This document shows positions 32,972-41,486 of a stretch of DNA of 64,000 bases, in pieces. The notes under the pieces were generated by a model. That model had not been told where the DNA came from and searched no databases. It saw only the letters and a list, made by a program, of their open reading frames with translations. Numbering within the stretch: the stretch's first letter is position 1; every line of letters starts with the position of its first letter. The position numbers and the translations under genes are program-made. Source of the stretch: Modestobacter sp. VKM Ac-2977 (GTDB taxonomy: Bacteria > Actinomycetota > Actinomycetes > Mycobacteriales > Geodermatophilaceae); assembly GCF_026968045.1 (NCBI RefSeq), contig NZ_JAPVBQ010000003.1:709090-773089 (forward strand). Reading direction: 5' to 3'.

Positions 32972-34354
32972 GTGAGCGCGTGGCGGAGCCCCGAACTCGA
33001 GGCCCGGCTGGGTGGACCGCTGGATCAGCAGGGCGTAACGCTGGCGGCCTTGGAGCGGCTGGTCGCCGGCGCGGAACCCGAGGGCGAGCAGCTGGACTAC
33101 AAGCAGCCGGGGGCCTACGCCAGGACCACCGGTGCGAGACCGGAGTGGACCCGTGAGCAGGAGTTCGCCAAGGACGTGTGCGCCCTGGCGAACCAGCGCG
33201 GCGGGCTGATCGTCATTGGGATCCGGGACGCGGACGAGCAGGCCGCCGAGCTGACCCCAGTCGACGGCTCGGTGGAGGCCTTCCACGCTCTGGATCAGCG
33301 CCTGCGGTTGGCGCTGGCCAACAACGCGGCTCCACTTCCCGCCATCGACACCTTCCCGGTGCCGGTCTCCGACTTCCACTACTGCGCCGTGGTGGTGGTC
33401 CCCCCGAGTCCGCGCGCTCCCCACGCAGTGGTGGCCGAGCCGGGCAGGCGCCTTGCGCTGCGCTATCCGGCTCGCGACGGTGCTGCCACACGGTGGCTGA
33501 ACGAGGCTGAGGTCGCAGCCCGCTACGAGGGACGCGTCACCAACGAGGCCGCGACGGACCTGCGGATCGCAAAAGCAGTCGGGGCCGGTACGGAGGCATT
33601 GCGGCGGGGACAGGGGCTCTGGACGTACGTCGCGGTCTCGCCGGAGTTCGCTGCTCCGGTTCGCGTGGACGCCGCGTTCATCGATGAGTCTCACCGGTGG
33701 CTCGGCTCGAACTCGGGCCAGTCGCCGTTCGCCAGCTTCTATACCGGTAGCTGCCGGCCCATCGCGGGCCCGGGATGTGTCACCTTCACGTCACCGGCTT
33801 GGCGGGAAGGTGATGAGGACACGGATCCGCGAGAGGTCTACTTGGCTCTCTACGCGGACGGGTCGGCCTTCGTGGCCCTCGCGCTGGAACCGGTGCAGGC
33901 TCGGACTTCCGGTGTCGGCGAGAACACGCTCGTCGACTCGCTGATCGCCCTCACCGCGACGGCCGTCTCCTGGACGGTCAGCCGCAGCGGGGCCTGGGGC
34001 GGCGCCGTCCTCCAGGCAGGACTCGCTCAATCCGAGGCGGACAACGGAGTGCTGACCCCGCCGCTGCCGTTGTTGAGCGCCGCCTTCGGCATCGTGAAAC
34101 GCCAACGGCGGACCCGGATGCTGACGCGGGACCCGGCCGTCCGGATCCCGGTCGACCTCGGCGCTGTCCGGGGTGTGCAGGACCATCTTGCGATCACGTG
34201 GCAGGCCGCCAGTGCGATGTTCCAACACTTCGGGCTTCCGGAGGCCACACAGCTGACTGCGGACGGTGCTCTCCGACCCTGGCAGTGGACCGACAAGCAC
34301 CGCCGGCAGGTGGAGGAGTGGGCTGCAGAGAGGGCGATACCGGCCGTCCGGTGA
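32972..34354 (+). CDS. AlbA_2/Schlafen-like domain protein, probable horizontal insertion
   Basis: Encodes 460 residues. N-terminal Schlafen AlbA_2 (divergent AAA_4) domain at about residues 36-180: EGEQLDYKQPG, EFAKDVCALANQRGGLIVIG, and the closing LRYPARDGAATRWLNEAEVA. The C-terminal ~270 residues match nothing I recognise and contain Trp- and Gly-rich stretches. Codon use is visibly less GC-rich at third positions than in its neighbours, and it interrupts the conserved plsC-serB1 order. GTG 32972 has GGAGG 7 nt upstream. AlbA_2 proteins occur in phage defence and nucleic-acid contexts; a defence or regulatory role is only a suggestion. Confidence 0.75.
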   Translation: MSAWRSPELEARLGGPLDQQGVTLAALERLVAGAEPEGEQLDYKQPGAYARTTGARPEWTREQEFAKDVCALANQRGGLIVIGIRDADEQAAELTPVDGSVEAFHALDQRLRLALANNAAPLPAIDTFPVPVSDFHYCAVVVVPPSPRAPHAVVAEPGRRLALRYPARDGAATRWLNEAEVAARYEGRVTNEAATDLRIAKAVGAGTEALRRGQGLWTYVAVSPEFAAPVRVDAAFIDESHRWLGSNSGQSPFASFYTGSCRPIAGPGCVTFTSPAWREGDEDTDPREVYLALYADGSAFVALALEPVQARTSGVGENTLVDSLIALTATAVSWTVSRSGAWGGAVLQAGLAQSEADNGVLTPPLPLLSAAFGIVKRQRRTRMLTRDPAVRIPVDLGAVRGVQDHLAITWQAASAMFQHFGLPEATQLTADGALRPWQWTDKHRRQVEEWAAERAIPAVR

Positions 34355-34375
34355 GCCGCTCCGAACGACGGCTGC

Positions 34376-35287
34376 TCAGAACGGCCAGTGGTTGCGGCGG
34401 CGCAGGGAGATGAGCCCGCCGACGACGCCGCCGGAGAGGGCGGCCGCGCCCACGGTGGGGAGGCCGATCTTGGCGGCCTTGCGGCCGGTCCGGTAGTCCT
34501 TGACGGTCCAACCGCGGGAGCGGGCGACGGCGCGCAGCTCGGAGTCCGGGTTCACCGCGACCGCAGTGCCGACCAGGGTGAGCATGGGCAGGTCGTTGGT
34601 CGAGTCGCTGTAGGCGGTGCAGCGGGTCAGGTCGAGGCCCTCCCGCTCGGCGATCGCCCGTACGGCCTGTGCCTTGGACTCCCCGTGCATCATCTCGCCG
34701 ACCAGCCGGCCGGTGTAGCGGCCGTCGACGATCTCGGAGACGGTGCCCAGCGCGCCGGTCAGGCCGAGGCGGTGGGCGATGATCGAGGCGAGCTCGACCG
34801 GGGTGGCGGTGACCAGCCAGACCCGCTGGCCGGCGTCCAGGTGCTGCTGGGCGAGGTTGCGGGTGCCCGACCAGATGCGGTCGGCCATCAGCTCGTCGTA
34901 GATCTCCTCGCTGGCGTCGACGATCTCCTGCACCTCGCGGCCGGCGACGAACGCCAGGGCGTTGTCCCGGACGGTGTGCATGTCGGTCGCGCTCTCGCTC
35001 CCGGCGACCCGGAACTTGGCCTGCTGCCAGACGAACGAGGCGACGTCGCGGCTGGTGAAGTACTTGCGGGCGGCCAGACCGCGGGCGAACCAGAAGAGCG
35101 AGGCGCCCATCATCATCGTGTTGTCGACGTCGAAGAACGCCGCCGCCGTGCGGTCGGGCGCGGGGGCGGTGGCCTCGGTCTCCGCCGCGGCGGCCGAGGC
35201 GGCGCCGGCGACGAGCGCGCGGGCCTCGTCGTCCTCCAGCTCGACCGGGGTGCGCGCCGCACGGCCTCGGAAGGGCACTCGGACCAT
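34376..35287 (-). CDS. HAD family phosphatase SerB1-like
   Basis: Encodes 303 residues. HAD subfamily IB motifs: [14 protein letters not shown] (motif I, nucleophile and acid/base Asp), LVTATP (II), [11 protein letters not shown] (Lys, III) and [16 protein letters not shown] (IV). Phosphoserine phosphatase-like, but this branch (Rv0505c) has not been proven to act on phosphoserine. The C-terminus has a short hydrophobic Gly-rich stretch. ATG 35287 was chosen for a strong GGAGGTG 7 nt upstream; ATG 35347 lies too close (4 nt) to a TAGGGT -10 that would serve this transcript. Confidence 0.85.
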   Translation of the reverse strand: MVRVPFRGRAARTPVELEDDEARALVAGAASAAAAETEATAPAPDRTAAAFFDVDNTMMMGASLFWFARGLAARKYFTSRDVASFVWQQAKFRVAGSESATDMHTVRDNALAFVAGREVQEIVDASEEIYDELMADRIWSGTRNLAQQHLDAGQRVWLVTATPVELASIIAHRLGLTGALGTVSEIVDGRYTGRLVGEMMHGESKAQAVRAIAEREGLDLTRCTAYSDSTNDLPMLTLVGTAVAVNPDSELRAVARSRGWTVKDYRTGRKAAKIGLPTVGAAALSGGVVGGLISLRRRNHWPF

Positions 35288-35365
35288 CCCGCACCACCTC
35301 CCCGGTGTCGCTCCGGCGTCGTCGGCCGCCACCTCGCTGACCGTCATCGCGACCCTATCGCCGGG

Positions 35366-36019
35366 TCACCCGCCCGTGGCCGGTCCGTCGGGCAGCAGTG
35401 CGGCCAGTCGGCGCACCGCCCGGTGCTGCAGCGCCTTCACCGCGCCGTCCTTGCGGCCCATGGCCGTGGCCGTCTCGGCCACCGACAGCCCGTGGAAGAA
35501 GCGCAGCACCACGCACTGCCGCTGGTCGGCGGACAGCAGTCGGACGCCGTCCAGCAGGTCCACGTTCGCCAACCGCTGCAGCACGGCGTCCTCGGGGCCG
35601 TCGGTCGCCCGGTCCGCGTCGCGCATGTCGGCGGTGAGGACCTCCAGCCGGTGCCGGCCGCTCTTCACGTGGTCCAGCGCGAGGTTGCGGGCGATGCTGA
35701 TCAGCCAGGCTCCGACGTCCCGCCCCTGGAACGTGAGGGAGTCGATCCGGCGGAGGGCGCGCGCGAACGTCTCGCTGGTGAGGTCCTCCGCCGTGGCCTG
35801 GTCGGCGACCCGGCGGGACAGGTAGCGGTGGACGACGTCGGCGTACCGGTCGTAGAGCTGCCCGAACCCGTCCGCGTCACCGGCCTGCGCGCGGCCCACG
35901 AGCGCCCAGACCTCGGCCTCGGCCGGGGTCGGGTCGCCGCCCCGGCGCGGCCGGGGGACGACCGGCGATGGCGTCGGGGGCGCGACGGCTGGGGACGGGA
36001 CGGAGGGGAGGCGGGTCAT
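35366..36019 (-). CDS. BldN-type ECF sigma factor
   Basis: Encodes 217 residues. Region 2 at about residues 42-110 (AQAGDADGFGQLYDRYADVV, ATAEDLTSETFARALRRI, QGRDVGAWLISIARNLALDH) and region 4 at about 155-210 (LSADQRQCVVLRFFHGLSVA, MGRKDGAVKALQHRAVRRLA). These segments resemble Streptomyces BldN closely, and the Pro-rich N-terminal extension also fits. BldN drives aerial development and is held by the anti-sigma RsbN; no RsbN-like gene is adjacent, and a HAD phosphatase gene follows instead. ATG 36019, with GGAGGGGAGG upstream. Divergent from the acyl-CoA synthetase. Confidence 0.88.
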   Translation of the reverse strand: MTRLPSVPSPAVAPPTPSPVVPRPRRGGDPTPAEAEVWALVGRAQAGDADGFGQLYDRYADVVHRYLSRRVADQATAEDLTSETFARALRRIDSLTFQGRDVGAWLISIARNLALDHVKSGRHRLEVLTADMRDADRATDGPEDAVLQRLANVDLLDGVRLLSADQRQCVVLRFFHGLSVAETATAMGRKDGAVKALQHRAVRRLAALLPDGPATGG

Positions 36020-36175
36020 GCCGCTGCCGGACCTCCTCACATCCCTGCCGAGCCGAGCTGCTCGGGCGCCACGCAGCCACGGACGGTGCGGTCCGCCGCC
36101 CATGGTGACAACATCGTGCCGCTGCGTCCACGTCCCCGCCGTCCGAGACGGCTGCTGCCCCCGCGGAGGTCCGTC

Positions 36176-37849
36176 GTGCCGGTCGAACGAGAACCGCACG
36201 AGCAGGACGGCCACGAGCAGGACGGCCACGAGCAGGACGGCCACGAGCAGGACGGTGCGGTGCGCTCCTTCTCCGCGCTCGTCCGCCGCGCGGCCGCGGG
36301 CCACGGCGACGCGCCGGCGCTGGTCCACGGCGAACGCCGGCTGACCTGGTCGGAGGTCGACGCCCTGACCGACCGGGCGGCTGTGGGGTACCTCGAGCGC
36401 GGACTGCACGCCGGTGACCGGGTGGCGGTGCAGCTGCCCAACGGCGTGGACTGGGTCGTCGCGGTGATGGGTGCGCTGCGTGCCGGGCTGGTCGTCGTCC
36501 CGGTCAACACCGCCTACACCGACCCGGAGGTCTCCCACCTGCTGGCCGACTCCGGGTCCCGGCTGTTCGTGGTGGCGGGGGAGCGGCCCGAGCTGGTCGG
36601 CGTCCCGGTGTGTGTCGGGCCCCCGGCAGCCGACGGCCCGCCGCCGGCCGACCCGGCCGACCCCGACGCGCTGGCCCTGCTGGCCTACACCAGCGGCACC
36701 ACCGGGCTGCCCCGCGGCGCGATGCTCACCCACGCCGCGCTGCTGGCCAACCAGCAGCAGTGCCTGGCACTGCAGCCGCCGCCGGTGCGCGCCGGCGACC
36801 GGGTGCTGCTGACCCTGCCGCTGTTCCACGTCTACGGCTTCAACAGCGGCTGGGGCCTGGTCGCGGCCACCGGTGCCTGCGCGGTGCTGCTGGACGAGTT
36901 CGACCCGGCGGGGTCGCTGGCACTGATGGCCGCCGAGGAGGTGTCGGCGGTGCCGGGTGCCCCGCCGATGTACGCCGCCTGGCTGGCGGTGGCCGACGCG
37001 GCGGGCAGCGACGCCGTGCTCCGCCGGGGGTTCGCCGCCGTGCGCACCGCCAGCTGCGGATCTGCGCCGATGCCCGGTGCGCTGTTCGAGGCCATGCGCA
37101 CCCGCGCCGCGGTCACGGTCTGGGAGGGGTACGGGCTGACCGAGGCCGCCCCGGTGCTGACCAGCACGCTGGCCACCGGGCGGGCGAAGCCGGAGTGCAT
37201 CGGCGGTCCGCTGCCCGGGGTGGAGCTGGTGCTGCGGGACACCGCGGGCGGGCCGACCGCCGGGCCGGACCCGGGCAGCCGGGTGCGGGCCGACGTCTGG
37301 GGCGATCCGTTCGGCGACGAGGACGCCGACGGGGAGACCGGGGAGATCTGCGTGCGCGGCCCCAACCTGTTCGGCGGCTACTGGCCCGACGGGGCCGACG
37401 GGCCGGACGACGAGGGCTGGCTGCTCACCGGCGACATCGCCTACCGCGACGCCCAGGGCGACCTCAAGCTGGTCGACCGGCGCCGGGACCTGGTGCTGGT
37501 CAGCGGCTTCAACGTCTACCCGGGTGAGGTGGAGCGGGTGCTGGACGAGCACCCCGAGGTCGCCGAGAGCGCGGTGATCGGCGTGCCGGACCAGCGCCGC
37601 GGCGAGGCGGTGCACGCCGTCGTCGTCCGCACCCCCGGCGCGGAGGTGACGGAGGAGCAGCTGCGCGAGCACGCCGGCCGGTCGCTGGCCCGGTTCAAGG
37701 TCCCGGTGGCCGTCCACTTCGTCCCCGAGCTGCCGCACTCCCTGGCCGGCAAGGTCAGCCGGGCCCGGCTCCGCGAGCTCGGGCTGGAGCGGGCCGCGGC
37801 CGCGGCGGACGCCGAGCCGTCGGCGGTGGGGGAGGCCTCCGATGACTGA
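36176..37849 (+). CDS. AMP-dependent acyl-CoA synthetase
   Basis: Encodes 557 residues of the ANL superfamily. P-loop AYTSGTTGLPRGAMLTH (about residues 172-188), core YGLTEAAPVL, motif LLTGDIAYRD, hinge DLVLVSGFNVYPGEVE and catalytic Lys region LPHSLAGKVSRARL. The substrate (fatty acid, aromatic acid or other) cannot be told. GTG 36176 has GGAGG 6 nt upstream. The N-terminus carries four in-frame HEQDG repeats. Overlaps the glutaredoxin-like gene by 8 nt. Confidence 0.9.
   Translation: MPVEREPHEQDGHEQDGHEQDGHEQDGAVRSFSALVRRAAAGHGDAPALVHGERRLTWSEVDALTDRAAVGYLERGLHAGDRVAVQLPNGVDWVVAVMGALRAGLVVVPVNTAYTDPEVSHLLADSGSRLFVVAGERPELVGVPVCVGPPAADGPPPADPADPDALALLAYTSGTTGLPRGAMLTHAALLANQQQCLALQPPPVRAGDRVLLTLPLFHVYGFNSGWGLVAATGACAVLLDEFDPAGSLALMAAEEVSAVPGAPPMYAAWLAVADAAGSDAVLRRGFAAVRTASCGSAPMPGALFEAMRTRAAVTVWEGYGLTEAAPVLTSTLATGRAKPECIGGPLPGVELVLRDTAGGPTAGPDPGSRVRADVWGDPFGDEDADGETGEICVRGPNLFGGYWPDGADGPDDEGWLLTGDIAYRDAQGDLKLVDRRRDLVLVSGFNVYPGEVERVLDEHPEVAESAVIGVPDQRRGEAVHAVVVRTPGAEVTEEQLREHAGRSLARFKVPVAVHFVPELPHSLAGKVSRARLRELGLERAAAAADAEPSAVGEASDD
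36197..36256 (+). repeat. 15-bp tandem repeat, four copies, in the acyl-CoA synthetase gene
   Basis: CACGAGCAGGACGGC at 36197, 36212, 36227 and 36242 (last base of the fourth is T). In frame, encoding His-Glu-Gln-Asp-Gly four times near the N-terminus. The near-perfect identity suggests recent expansion by slippage. Confidence 0.95.
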
Positions 37850-38102
37850 GTCGGCGCCCCGGCTGCAGCTGCTGAGCCGCGAGGGCTGTCACCTGTGCTT
37901 CATCGCCGCGGAGACGCTGACCCGGATCGCCGGGGAGGCCGGCCTGGGCGTCTCGCTGGTCGACGTCGACACCGACCCGGAGCTGCGGATCGAGTACGGC
38001 GACCGGGTGCCGGTGGTCCTGCTGGACGGCCGGGAGCACAGCCACTTCACCGTCGACGTCCCGCGGCTCCGCAGCGACCTGGGCATCCCCGCGCCGCACT
38101 GA
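37842..38102 (+). CDS. Glutaredoxin-like protein (DUF836, Rv0508-like)
   Basis: Encodes 86 residues with a thioredoxin fold: LQLLSREGCHLCFIAAETL has a CxxC (CHLC) at about residues 16-19, then VSLVDVDTDPELRIEYGDRV, cis-Pro VPVVLLDG. Reduces disulfides or binds a thiol; partner unknown. Immediately upstream of the rex-hem block as Rv0508 is in mycobacteria. ATG 37842 overlaps the previous stop. Confidence 0.88.
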   Translation: MTESAPRLQLLSREGCHLCFIAAETLTRIAGEAGLGVSLVDVDTDPELRIEYGDRVPVVLLDGREHSHFTVDVPRLRSDLGIPAPH

Positions 38103-38224
38103 CCCGCCCCGGATGGGACGACGCCGGGGGCCGGTGAGATGCTGGGGCACCCGTCCGGGGGTTCCTGGGGCGTGGTCCTCACCACAGCGAGCGCCCGTCA
38201 CCTGCGCGGACGCCCTCGGCGACT

Positions 38225-38253
38225 TTGTTCAGGCGTTCACAAGCGGTTACCGT
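38225..38253 (+). promoter_or_regulatory. rex-hem promoter with overlapping Rex operator
   Basis: TTGTTC (38225-38230), exactly 17 bp, TACCGT (38248-38253). TTGTTCAGGCGTTCACAA (38225-38242) covers the -35 and spacer and matches the Rex site TTGTGAA-N4-TTCACAA in 12 of 14 positions, the right half-site perfectly. Rex bound there would block RNA polymerase; autoregulation as in Streptomyces is expected. The leader to GTG 38359 is about 100 nt. Confidence 0.8.
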
Positions 38254-38358
38254 GGCGTTTGCCGGGCGCCGACGTGCCCGTCTCCCTGACCTGTCTGAGT
38301 CCCCCCGATCGTCCCCGGCCCGTCCGGGAGTGCGTTCGGATCGCTGTGGAGTCTGCCC

Positions 38359-39048
38359 GTGCCCCAGTCGCGGCCCCGGATCATCCCGGAGGCCACCGTT
38401 GCCCGGTTGGCCGTGTACCTGAGGGTGCTGGCCGGCCTCGCCGACGGCGGTCGCAGTCACGTCTCCTCCGGGGAGCTCGCCTCGGCGGCCGGGGTGAACC
38501 CCGCCGGTCTGCGCAAGGACCTGTCCTACCTCGGTCCCTGCGGCGTCCGCGGGGTCGGCTACTCGGTGTCGGGTCTGCGGGACCGGCTCACCGACGCCCT
38601 CGGCGGGGAGCGCTCCCGGCCCTGTGTGCTCATCGGGATCGGCCGGCTGGGGTCGGCGCTGGCCGACTACGCCGGGTTCGCCAGCCGGGGCTTCGAGTTC
38701 GTCGGCCTGCTGGACACCGACCCCGCGACGGTCGGGCACCGGGTCGGCGGCCTCCAGGTCCGCCCGGTTCAGGAGCTGGAGGCCCTCGTCGCCGAGACCC
38801 ACGCGACGATCGGCGTCATCACGACACCGGCCGAGGTGGCCCAGTCGGTCTGCGACCGACTCGTCTCGGTCGGGGTGAGGAGCATCTTGAACTTCGCGCC
38901 GGTGGCGTTGACGGTCCCTGCGGGTGTCGACGTCCGCAAGGTCGACCTGTCCGTGGAGCTGCAGGTGCTGGCCTTCCTGGACCAGCAGCGCGACGGGACG
39001 CCGCCGCTGCTGGCCCCGCTGCGGGCCGCCCAGGGGGTCGCCCGATGA
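38359..39048 (+). CDS. rex: Redox-sensing transcriptional repressor Rex
   Basis: Encodes 229 residues. N-terminal winged helix (about residues 8-75: SGELASAAGVNPAGLRKDLS, YLGPCGVRGVGY) and a Rossmann NADH-binding domain with GIGRLGSALA (about residues 94-103), ending in a dimer-swapped helix (VDLSVELQVLAFLDQQ). Rex releases DNA when NADH/NAD+ rises and controls respiratory genes. Here it heads rex-hemA-hemC, and a Rex operator lies in its own promoter. GTG 38359 has GGAG upstream. Overlaps hemA by ATGA. Confidence 0.96.
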   Translation: MPQSRPRIIPEATVARLAVYLRVLAGLADGGRSHVSSGELASAAGVNPAGLRKDLSYLGPCGVRGVGYSVSGLRDRLTDALGGERSRPCVLIGIGRLGSALADYAGFASRGFEFVGLLDTDPATVGHRVGGLQVRPVQELEALVAETHATIGVITTPAEVAQSVCDRLVSVGVRSILNFAPVALTVPAGVDVRKVDLSVELQVLAFLDQQRDGTPPLLAPLRAAQGVAR

Positions 39049-40463
39049 GCCTGCTCGCGGTCGGCATCAGCCACCAGACGGCGCCGGTGGCCCTGCTCGA
39101 GCAGGTGAGCATGACCGGCGACGACAAGGTCAAGACCCTGCACGAGCTGGTCGAGAGCGACCACGTCTCCGAGGCCATCGTGCTGGCCACCTGCAACCGG
39201 ATCGAGGTGTTCGCCGAGGTCGACCGCTTCCACGGCGGGATCACCGACGTCAGCCGGGTGCTCGCCCGGCACGCCGGCGCGACGGTGGAGGAGCTCTCCC
39301 CGTACGTCACCGTCTACTACGAGGACCAGGCGATCGGGCACCTGTGCACCGTCGCCGCGGGCCTGGACTCGATGGTCGTCGGTGAGACCCAGGTGCTCGG
39401 GCAGCTGCGCGCCGCCTACGCCCTCGCCCAGGAGGAGGGCACGGTCGGGCGGGAGCTGCACCCGATCGCCCAGCGGGCGCTGCGCGTGGGCAAGCGGGTG
39501 CACGCCGAGACCGGCATCGACCGGGCCGGCGCGTCCCTGGTCTCGGTGGCCCTGGACCGGGTCTCGGAGACCCTCGGTGAGCTCGCCGACCGCCCGGTGC
39601 TGGTCGTCGGCGCCGGGTCGATGGGCGCCCTGGCCGCGACCACCCTGGCCCGCCGCGGCGCGGCGGTCACCGTCAGCAGCCGGACGCCGGCCAGCGCCGC
39701 CCGGCTGGCCGAGTCGATCGGCGGTCGGCAGGCCGACCTCGAGCAGTTGCCCGCCGAACTCGCCGCGGCCGACGTCCTGGTCACCTGCACCGGCGCCACC
39801 GGCACCGTCATCGGCACCGACCTGGTCGAGGAGGCCCTCCTCGGGCGGGCCGGCCGGCCGCTGGTCATCGTGGACCTCGCGCTCCCGCGTGACGTCGACG
39901 CCTCGGTGGCCGGGCTGCCCGGCGTGCACGTGGTGGACCTGGCGATGCTGCAGGGGGAGCGCGCCGCGCACCCCGGCCAGCCGGTGGCCGGCTCCGTCGC
40001 CGCCGACGACATCGCCGCCGCGCACGCCCTGGTCGAGCTGGAGACCTCGCTGCTGCGCGCCGAGCGGCAGGCCGCCGCGGTGGCCCCCACCGTCTCGGCG
40101 CTGCGCAGCCAGGCCGCCGAGGTGGTCGACGCCGAGCTGCTCCGGCTGTCCACGCGCCTGCCCGACCTGGACGCCAAGGCGCGCAGCGAGATCGCCCGCA
40201 CCGTCCGCCGGGTGGTCGACAAGCTGCTGCACGAACCCACCGTCCGGGTGAAGGAGCTGGCCGGTGCCCCCGGCGGCACCGACTACGCCGACGCGCTGCG
40301 TGCGCTGTTCGGGCTGGGGCTTTCCGGTGCCACCGACGGGGAGCGCACCAGCCTCTCCGACGCGGTCACCGTCGACCCCGAGCTGCCGGCCGGCACCCCG
40401 CTGTCGGCGCTGGACCCGCGGATCGACGCCACCCGCGACGGGCGCACCGGCGGCGCCGCGTGA
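39045..40463 (+). CDS. hemA: Glutamyl-tRNA reductase
   Basis: Encodes 472 residues. NADPH-dependent reduction of glutamyl-tRNA to glutamate-1-semialdehyde, the first committed step of C5-pathway heme synthesis. The catalytic Cys is in [12 protein letters not shown] (about residues 47-58), then [16 protein letters not shown], the Rossmann [12 protein letters not shown], and the C-terminal dimerisation helices [18 protein letters not shown] ~60-residue tail beyond is poorly conserved in appearance. Coupled to rex and hemC by overlaps. Confidence 0.97.
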   Translation: MSLLAVGISHQTAPVALLEQVSMTGDDKVKTLHELVESDHVSEAIVLATCNRIEVFAEVDRFHGGITDVSRVLARHAGATVEELSPYVTVYYEDQAIGHLCTVAAGLDSMVVGETQVLGQLRAAYALAQEEGTVGRELHPIAQRALRVGKRVHAETGIDRAGASLVSVALDRVSETLGELADRPVLVVGAGSMGALAATTLARRGAAVTVSSRTPASAARLAESIGGRQADLEQLPAELAAADVLVTCTGATGTVIGTDLVEEALLGRAGRPLVIVDLALPRDVDASVAGLPGVHVVDLAMLQGERAAHPGQPVAGSVAADDIAAAHALVELETSLLRAERQAAAVAPTVSALRSQAAEVVDAELLRLSTRLPDLDAKARSEIARTVRRVVDKLLHEPTVRVKELAGAPGGTDYADALRALFGLGLSGATDGERTSLSDAVTVDPELPAGTPLSALDPRIDATRDGRTGGAA

Positions 40464-41398
40464 CCGGCGTGGAGTCGCCGCTGCGGCTGGGCACCCGGGC
40501 GAGCCAGCTGGCGCTCACCCAGTCCCAGCACGTCGCCGATGCGCTCACCGCGGCCACCGGCGTGCCGGTCGAGCTGGTGCACATCAGCACCTACGGCGAC
40601 CGGTCCACCGAGGCGATCAACCAGCTCGGCGGCACCGGGGTCTTCGTCACCGCCCTGCGCGACGCCCTGCAGCAGGGCACCGTCGACCTCGCCGTCCACA
40701 GCTTCAAGGACCTGCCGACCTCGCCGAGCCCGGGCCTGACCGTGGCCGCCGTCCCGCCGCGGCAGGACCCCCGCGACGTGCTCGTCGCTCGCGACGGCCT
40801 GACCCTCGGGGAGCTGCCCGCCGGCTCCCGGATCGGCACCGGTGCCCCCCGCCGGGTGGCCCAGCTGCGCGCCCTGGGCCTCGGCCTGGAGATCGTGCCG
40901 ATCCGCGGCAACGTCGACACCCGGATGGGCCGGGTCACCTCCGGGGACCTCGACGCCGTCGTCCTGGCCCGGGCCGGTCTGGCCCGGCTCGACCGGTTGT
41001 CGGCGGTGACCGAGGTGCTCGACCCGATCCAGGTGCTCCCCGCTCCGGCGCAGGGCGCCCTCGCCGTGGAGTGCCGCACCGACGACACCCGGGTCCGTGA
41101 GCTGCTCGCCGTGCTCGACGACCCCACGGCCCGGGCCTGCGTGGCGGCCGAGCGTGCGGTGCTCGCCGCGCTGGAGGCCGGGTGCAGCGCCCCGGTGGCC
41201 GCACACGCCGAGCTCGCCGAGGACGAGGACGGCGCCGCGGAGCTCTACCTGCGCGCGTCGGTCACCGCCCTCGACGGCAGCGACGGCGTCCGGAGCTCGA
41301 TCACCGGGCCGGCTGTCGCGGCCGAGTCCCTGGGGCGCGAGCTGGCTGCCGAGCTGCTGGACCGCGGCGCGGCTGCGCTCATGGCGGCCAGCCGGTGA
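40460..41398 (+). CDS. hemC: Hydroxymethylbilane synthase (porphobilinogen deaminase)
   Basis: Encodes 312 residues. Polymerises four porphobilinogen units. Visible: [18 protein letters not shown], the active-site Asp region [36 protein letters not shown], and the dipyrromethane-cofactor Cys in [13 protein letters not shown] (about residue 236). GTG 40460 overlaps the hemA stop. Confidence 0.97.
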   Translation: MTGVESPLRLGTRASQLALTQSQHVADALTAATGVPVELVHISTYGDRSTEAINQLGGTGVFVTALRDALQQGTVDLAVHSFKDLPTSPSPGLTVAAVPPRQDPRDVLVARDGLTLGELPAGSRIGTGAPRRVAQLRALGLGLEIVPIRGNVDTRMGRVTSGDLDAVVLARAGLARLDRLSAVTEVLDPIQVLPAPAQGALAVECRTDDTRVRELLAVLDDPTARACVAAERAVLAALEAGCSAPVAAHAELAEDEDGAAELYLRASVTALDGSDGVRSSITGPAVAAESLGRELAAELLDRGAAALMAASR

Positions 41399-41486
41399 CC
41401 GCCCCCCGCGGGGGCCGCGCCCCCCGCCCCATCCGTCCCGTACCACCCGCAGCGACCCCCTCCGGGGGCAGGAACAGGAGCACGCG

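Noticed and set aside
34376..35347. SerB1 start at ATG 35347
   Set aside because: It lies only 4 nt after the TAGGGT -10, so the transcript would start in or after that codon; ATG 35287 has a strong Shine-Dalgarno sequence.
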